Source: Fremontodendron californicum
Taxonomy: Eukaryota; Streptophyta; Magnoliopsida; Malvales; Malvaceae
DNA: 64,000 bases
NCBI GenBank assembly: GCA_030761205.1
Contig: JAULJL010000010.1
Span: 5,213,001 to 5,277,000 of the forward strand
Reading direction: 5' to 3'
In this document: one piece after another, positions 59,983 to 64,000 of the stretch
Layout of the letters: each line of letters opens with the position of its first letter
Numbering within the stretch: the stretch's first letter is position 1
Notes under the pieces: generated by a model
Databases searched by the model: none
Seen by the model: the letters and a program-made list of their open reading frames with translations, nothing else
What the model was told of the DNA's origin: nothing
Made by a program: the position numbers and the translations under genes

Positions 59983-60900
59983 AATCTTTTGCTGGCTCTG
60001 GACTCAATAGTGCCACTACCTTGTTTGCTATATGACAAACGTGAACCTGCCAAATCCCTCCCATGGAGTTCTTCATCTTTGGTGAAAAAAAAAAAAATTG
60101 CCATTGTAATTTGGATCAATGATAAATATTTACTATTCTCTTTTCATTTGGCTAATTTTTGTTATTTTTTACTTTTAATCTTACTAATTTTTAGAATTAA
60201 GTTAATGAAAATTATAAAATTCCTCACTTACATTAATAAATATATATATATATATGAAGAATTCTAATTTGGTAACATTTAATTTATAAATCAAAAAATT
60301 AAAAGTATATTTATCAAATTTTATCATTTGGTAGTAACATATTTCATAAAATATTTCAATTTTGTTATTTGTTTTTATTAAAATTTCAACGAAATTAAAA
60401 ATATAGCCATAAATTTTAATGATTTATTTTTTATAAATTTACATGTATCAATATAAATTATAATCAAATAACTTTTCATATACGAAAAATAAATAAATAA
60501 ACAAGTCAAACCAACAAATCAATATAAATCAGACAAAGCACATTTTGTTAGACTTGAACCTGATACCTAAAGATTTCAAGACCTTTTTGTCAATGATACA
60601 AGACTTCATTGATAACAAAATTCAATATTGAATCATAATACAATGAAAAATTTATCTTTAATATAAAAAATATTATATATGTTAAGAGATCTAGGCTTTA
60701 GGGTTGAAACACTTTAAATAAAATAACCAAGATCTTTTCCATACAACAATATTTATGACTAGAATTTAACATCTTATTATAATCCTATTCTTACTTATTG
60801 CGACAAATGATCAAGAATATAACCGGCTTTGGTTATAGACTAAAATGAAAAACCTCTAATAAGTGGGTGGAGAAGCTAGCTAAGTTGTGTGTTTAGGGGG
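59983..60900. other. Spacer, no gene seen
   Basis: The 101-aa ORF at 59962 starts inside the hAT MITE end and runs into AT-rich repeat, so it is not a gene. Nothing else supportable. Confidence 0.5.
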
Positions 60901-60905
60901 ACTAT

Positions 60906-61331
60906 TGTCATGGTCTCACACTTTCATGTCATATGGTATTGTTCGTTTTAGTTTCGTAGAGTCGCACGATTTTATCCCAAAAGCACGATACACTAGTGGA
61001 AGATGAGCCACCCCTTATAAGTTCAGACCCCTCACCATCTCCTGTCAATATGGGATTTACGTAAGGATGTTACATTCACCCCCTTACGGGACTTAGGATC
61101 TTCGTTGAGGTTTGCCACACCACCGATCAGCGAGCACTGAAAGGTGGCTCTAATACTATCTGTCATGGCCCCACACTTCCACTATCATGTGGTATTGTCC
61201 GTTTTGGACCCGTAGAGCCGCACGGTTTTATCCCAAAAACATGCCATACTAGTGGAAATGAAACCACCTTTTATAAGCCCAAACATTTCACCCATCTCTT
61301 ATCGATGTGAGATTTGTTTAAAGATGTTACA
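60906..61331 (-). mobile_element. Complete TRIM retrotransposon, about 426 bp
   Basis: LTRs 60906-61074 and 61161-61331, with 5-bp duplication ACTAT at 60901-60905 and 61332-61336. On the minus strand LTRs start TGTAACATC and end CATGACA. Degenerate primer site TAGTATTAGAGCC (initiator Met-tRNA type) follows the LTR. A purine tract AAGGGGGTGAA abuts the other LTR. The 86-bp interior is non-coding. LTRs differ more than those of the TRIM at 13151, so this copy looks older or from a diverged subfamily. Confidence 0.9.
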
Positions 61332-61470
61332 ACTATGACCTCTGAAATCTTTTTTATATTACTCCTTTGCATGCGAGAGTACTTTTTTCAATGATAATAT
61401 GTATCTATTTGGACCCTCCAAATTAAACGTTTCCTATTTCATATGAAACACCATGTTCTTGTATTATATT

Positions 61471-62017
61471 GGGTTTATATGAAAAACATGCCCTCAATAA
61501 GAAATTATTGTTGAATGATCTAATAAATAAAAGTTATTTGAAAAAGAGAAATGAATAATTAGAAATTATTATAAAGGATATTGTAAAGATAAAATTACTT
61601 TTCCTTTCTTTTTCATTAAGGAAACATTATTTTTTAAAAATTGTAATTGAAAATAAATTTAAAAAATAAAATATTTAAATATATATTTATTTTTTAAAAT
61701 TTAAAAAAATTTAAAAAAATAAAGAAAAATTAATTTTAGGCATATTATTTTTATTTTTAAAATTTTTTTAATTAAAAAAGTAAATAAAAAATTTAAAAAT
61801 TTATTTTTTAGAATTAAAAAAAATTTATTTTCAGAATATTTATTTTTTAATTAAAAAGTAAATTAAAAAATAAAAATAAAAAAGAGGAGAAAATTTTTTT
61901 TATCAAAGATAATTTTATCTTTTACAATATTCTTTATAATAATTTTTAATTATTTATTTTTTTTAAATAAATTTTATTTATTATATTATTTAACAAATAC
62001 TTCCGGCATGTTTACCC
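61471..62017. mobile_element. Fold-back MITE, GGGTTNATATGAAAAACATGCC family (copy c), 547 bp
   Basis: Perfect 9-bp duplication TATTATATT at 61462-61470 and 62018-62026. Ends GGGTTTATATGAAAAACATG and complement of GGCATGTTTACCC. Inverted AT-rich arms. Confidence 0.88.
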
Positions 62018-62026
62018 TATTATATT

Positions 62027-63136
62027 TTGTTATCAACATCGATATGACCTATCAACTTTTGGATTTGCCACTATTTATAGGGCTTATGATTCTGTCCTAG
62101 CTTTATCATCATTTGGGGACCTTTCAAGGTGTCAGCTTCTAGTTAATTCCATAATGGCTGAGCCAAAAAGTACTTAATCTGGTGCAGATAGAGGGTGTAA
62201 ACCTGTTGAGTGAGTAGTCCATTAGATTTAAATAGATATTTTAATAATTTAAATCGATCTGATTTAAATTATTATTTAAATAATAAAAATATTTTTATTT
62301 AAATTTAATTATAAAAATATATAAATATTAATATAAAAATATATATTTTTATTTTTTAATAATATATGAATAATAAATTTGGATCAAGTCTGGACAAGAT
62401 AAAAAAATTCAGATCATAACTCGATCCCACTATGAACAGGTCTAGAGAGATGCCAAACTCTGTAAATAGTTTTAAGTAAATACGATAATTTTAAACACGA
62501 CATAATTACATAATTTACGAAAAAATAATCAAAACACAATTAAAATGACATGACACAAATATATTGAAGTGTTAAAATATATATATAATACAAATTATTA
62601 ATGTATTAAAATTTATACAAATATATAATATCTTAAATATACGCTTATGACATACATGAGATAAATACATAAATTATCGGATCTAATTTAGATAATGAAC
62701 AAAATTTAGCTCTAAAACATTCATTAAGGGAATAAGAGATTTCCAAGGATTGAATGTCTTATAGGCTCGGCTACAAACTGATCCATAGAGTAAGGCTATT
62801 ACCTTCATTTTTCTCTATATAAAATTATTCAGAAAGAAATAAGTTGCTAAGTCGCAATTTAATCATGATGTCATACAGTTTTTCACTCGTTTTATCAAAG
62901 TGTACATTTTGAATAGTGCTAATCAAAGATCATCAATGTTCGAATCTAAAACTTCTTATTGTCAACACCGACAAATTTAATAAATTTAATCAATACCATT
63001 AATAACCCTTCTTTAGCTTGCCCTTTTAAAATTTTAAAATAATCGATCTAAGTTTTAACACGTTTTTTCACATGCAAATTAGAAATTTGATTAATAGATT
63101 TTCATGTGAATTCAAAGATAGAAAAAATGTGTAAAC
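62027..63136. other. Spacer with 'ACACGA' repeat, no gene seen
   Basis: 62465-62695 belongs to the 'ACACGA' repeat. 62190-62450 starts 'tagagggtgtaaacctgtt' and ends 'gaacaggtctaga', a probable decayed hAT MITE without a clean duplication. No coding signal. Confidence 0.5.
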
Positions 63137-63720
63137 TTAAAAAAAAAAAATAATAATAATAAATAAAGAAGCAATGCACTGCTCGATGAGTAACAAGATA
63201 TTGGATAAGAAATATTAATAAGAACAAACAGTCAGGACTCAAACTCAAACTCAAAAACTCTAATACTATATTAACTTTAAGTGGTCGATTATCTTAAAAA
63301 CTTAAACAAATAAAAAATGATCTAACTATTATATTTAAATCCTAACAATCTCGATATTCCTTTACTTGTTAACAAATGACTACTTTTCTATCAAATTAAG
63401 AAAAATAAATATGCTAATTCACTTGGATGAAGACTGTAAAAAAAAAAAAAAAAAGCAATACACAATCTGATAAGTAACAAGATATTGGATAAAAAATATC
63501 AATAAAAAAAATAACTATTAGAATTTGAAATTAAAAATTCTAATATTATATTAATGTTAGGTAATCGATTATCTTAATAGTTTAAATTAATAAAAAAATT
63601 AATTTAATTATTATATTTAAATTCTAACAATTTTCATAATCAATGAGATTTTCGGCATTCCTTTAATTATTAACAAATGACTACTTTTTCTATCAAATTA
63701 AGAAAAATGGATGCTAATTC
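63137..63720. repeat. Diverged tandem duplication, unit about 290 bp
   Basis: 63137-63420 and 63437-63720 share the order A-run, 'gagtaacaagatattggata', 'tcgattatctta', 'tcctaacaat' and 'taacaaatgactac'. Noticeable substitutions and indels, so not recent. Confidence 0.85.
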
Positions 63721-63764
63721 CCCTGCAAACTTTTAGGTATATCCATCCATATTCGAAATTAGGT

Positions 63765-64000
63765 TCATAGTCGGTCAAAATACTTGAGAAGTTCATGTAT
63801 TATGTCATTTAATATATATTAGTTCATCTAATATAAAATTGAGTAATTTAGTTATTATTCTTTTAAAATTAAAGTAAAAAGGTAAACTCACTAAGTGAAC
63901 TGTTAAAAAAGCTGGCGTGATATTAAACTTGTGCTTAATAGATGACGTGGATGTCAAATGATGATTTGACACTAATAAAATATATTATTTTACGATGACG
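63765..64000. mobile_element. Fold-back MITE of the 2885 family, cut by window edge
   Basis: Left half matches 2885-3040: 'ggtcaaaatacttgagaag', 'aaattaaagtaaaaagg' and 'cgtgatattaaac' around a GTTAAAAAAGCTGGCGTG box, then 'aataaaatatattattttac'. The right arm lies outside the window. Confidence 0.65.

Noticed and set aside
59962..60267. 101-aa ORF beginning MHTPTSCN
   Set aside because: Starts within the hAT MITE terminus and ends in TATATA-repeat residues; no counterpart to a known protein.

Overview
The window is AT-rich, repeat-dense nuclear DNA from a flowering plant, probably a eudicot. The evidence is a plant mobile domain (PMD) gene with GT-AG introns, plant L1-type LINEs with a DUF4283/zinc-knuckle ORF1, two TRIM retrotransposons primed by initiator Met-tRNA, tRNA-derived SINEs, and many hAT- and Mutator-like miniature elements. 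I cannot fix the species. The PMD gene and its GGGAAATCGCC hairpins remind me of Malvaceae (cotton-type) repeats, but that is from memory only. There is no RNA gene, and little ordinary host coding sequence.

Layout. 1-2.1 kb: minus-strand PMD (MAIN-like) gene, running off the left edge, with an intron almost filled by an AT minisatellite. 2.3-2.5 kb: three GC-rich hairpins just upstream of that gene. 2.6-6.4 kb: SINE, fold-back elements and a hAT MITE. 7.0-11.8 kb: dead LINE with an RNase H domain, interrupted by a 1.44-kb hAT-type element that seems to carry a captured host gene fragment. 12.0-13.7 kb: 9-bp-TSD fold-back element, two SINEs and a complete TRIM. 13.7-20.9 kb: mostly single-copy spacer with one unrecognised basic ORF at 17.7-18.1 kb.

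20,876-50,592 is a head-to-tail tandem segmental duplication: copy 1 is 20,876-39,035 and copy 2 is 39,044-50,592, separated by about 8 nt. The copies have since diverged mainly by transposon insertion. Copy 1 gained a 184-bp MITE, a 1.49-kb fold-back Mutator-like element and a full-length 5.26-kb LINE, and holds two further segments missing from copy 2. Copy 2 gained a 1.69-kb inverted-repeat element and a 130-bp local duplication. Each copy supplies the empty site for insertions in the other, so element ends and target duplications can be read directly. The length accounting closes to within roughly 100 bp.

50.6-64 kb: spacer with two more hAT MITEs (perfect 8-bp TSDs), a second TRIM, a second well-bounded 9-bp-TSD fold-back element, a diverged tandem duplication and, at the right edge, half of a fold-back family also seen at 2.9 kb.

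The best protein-coding content is the LINE at 32.7-38.0 kb: ORF1 and ORF2 overlap by ATGA, and ORF2 is complete except for one in-frame TAA. The window reads as a mobile-element nursery rather than an operon-like or pathway cluster. No new enzymatic or defence system is visible.
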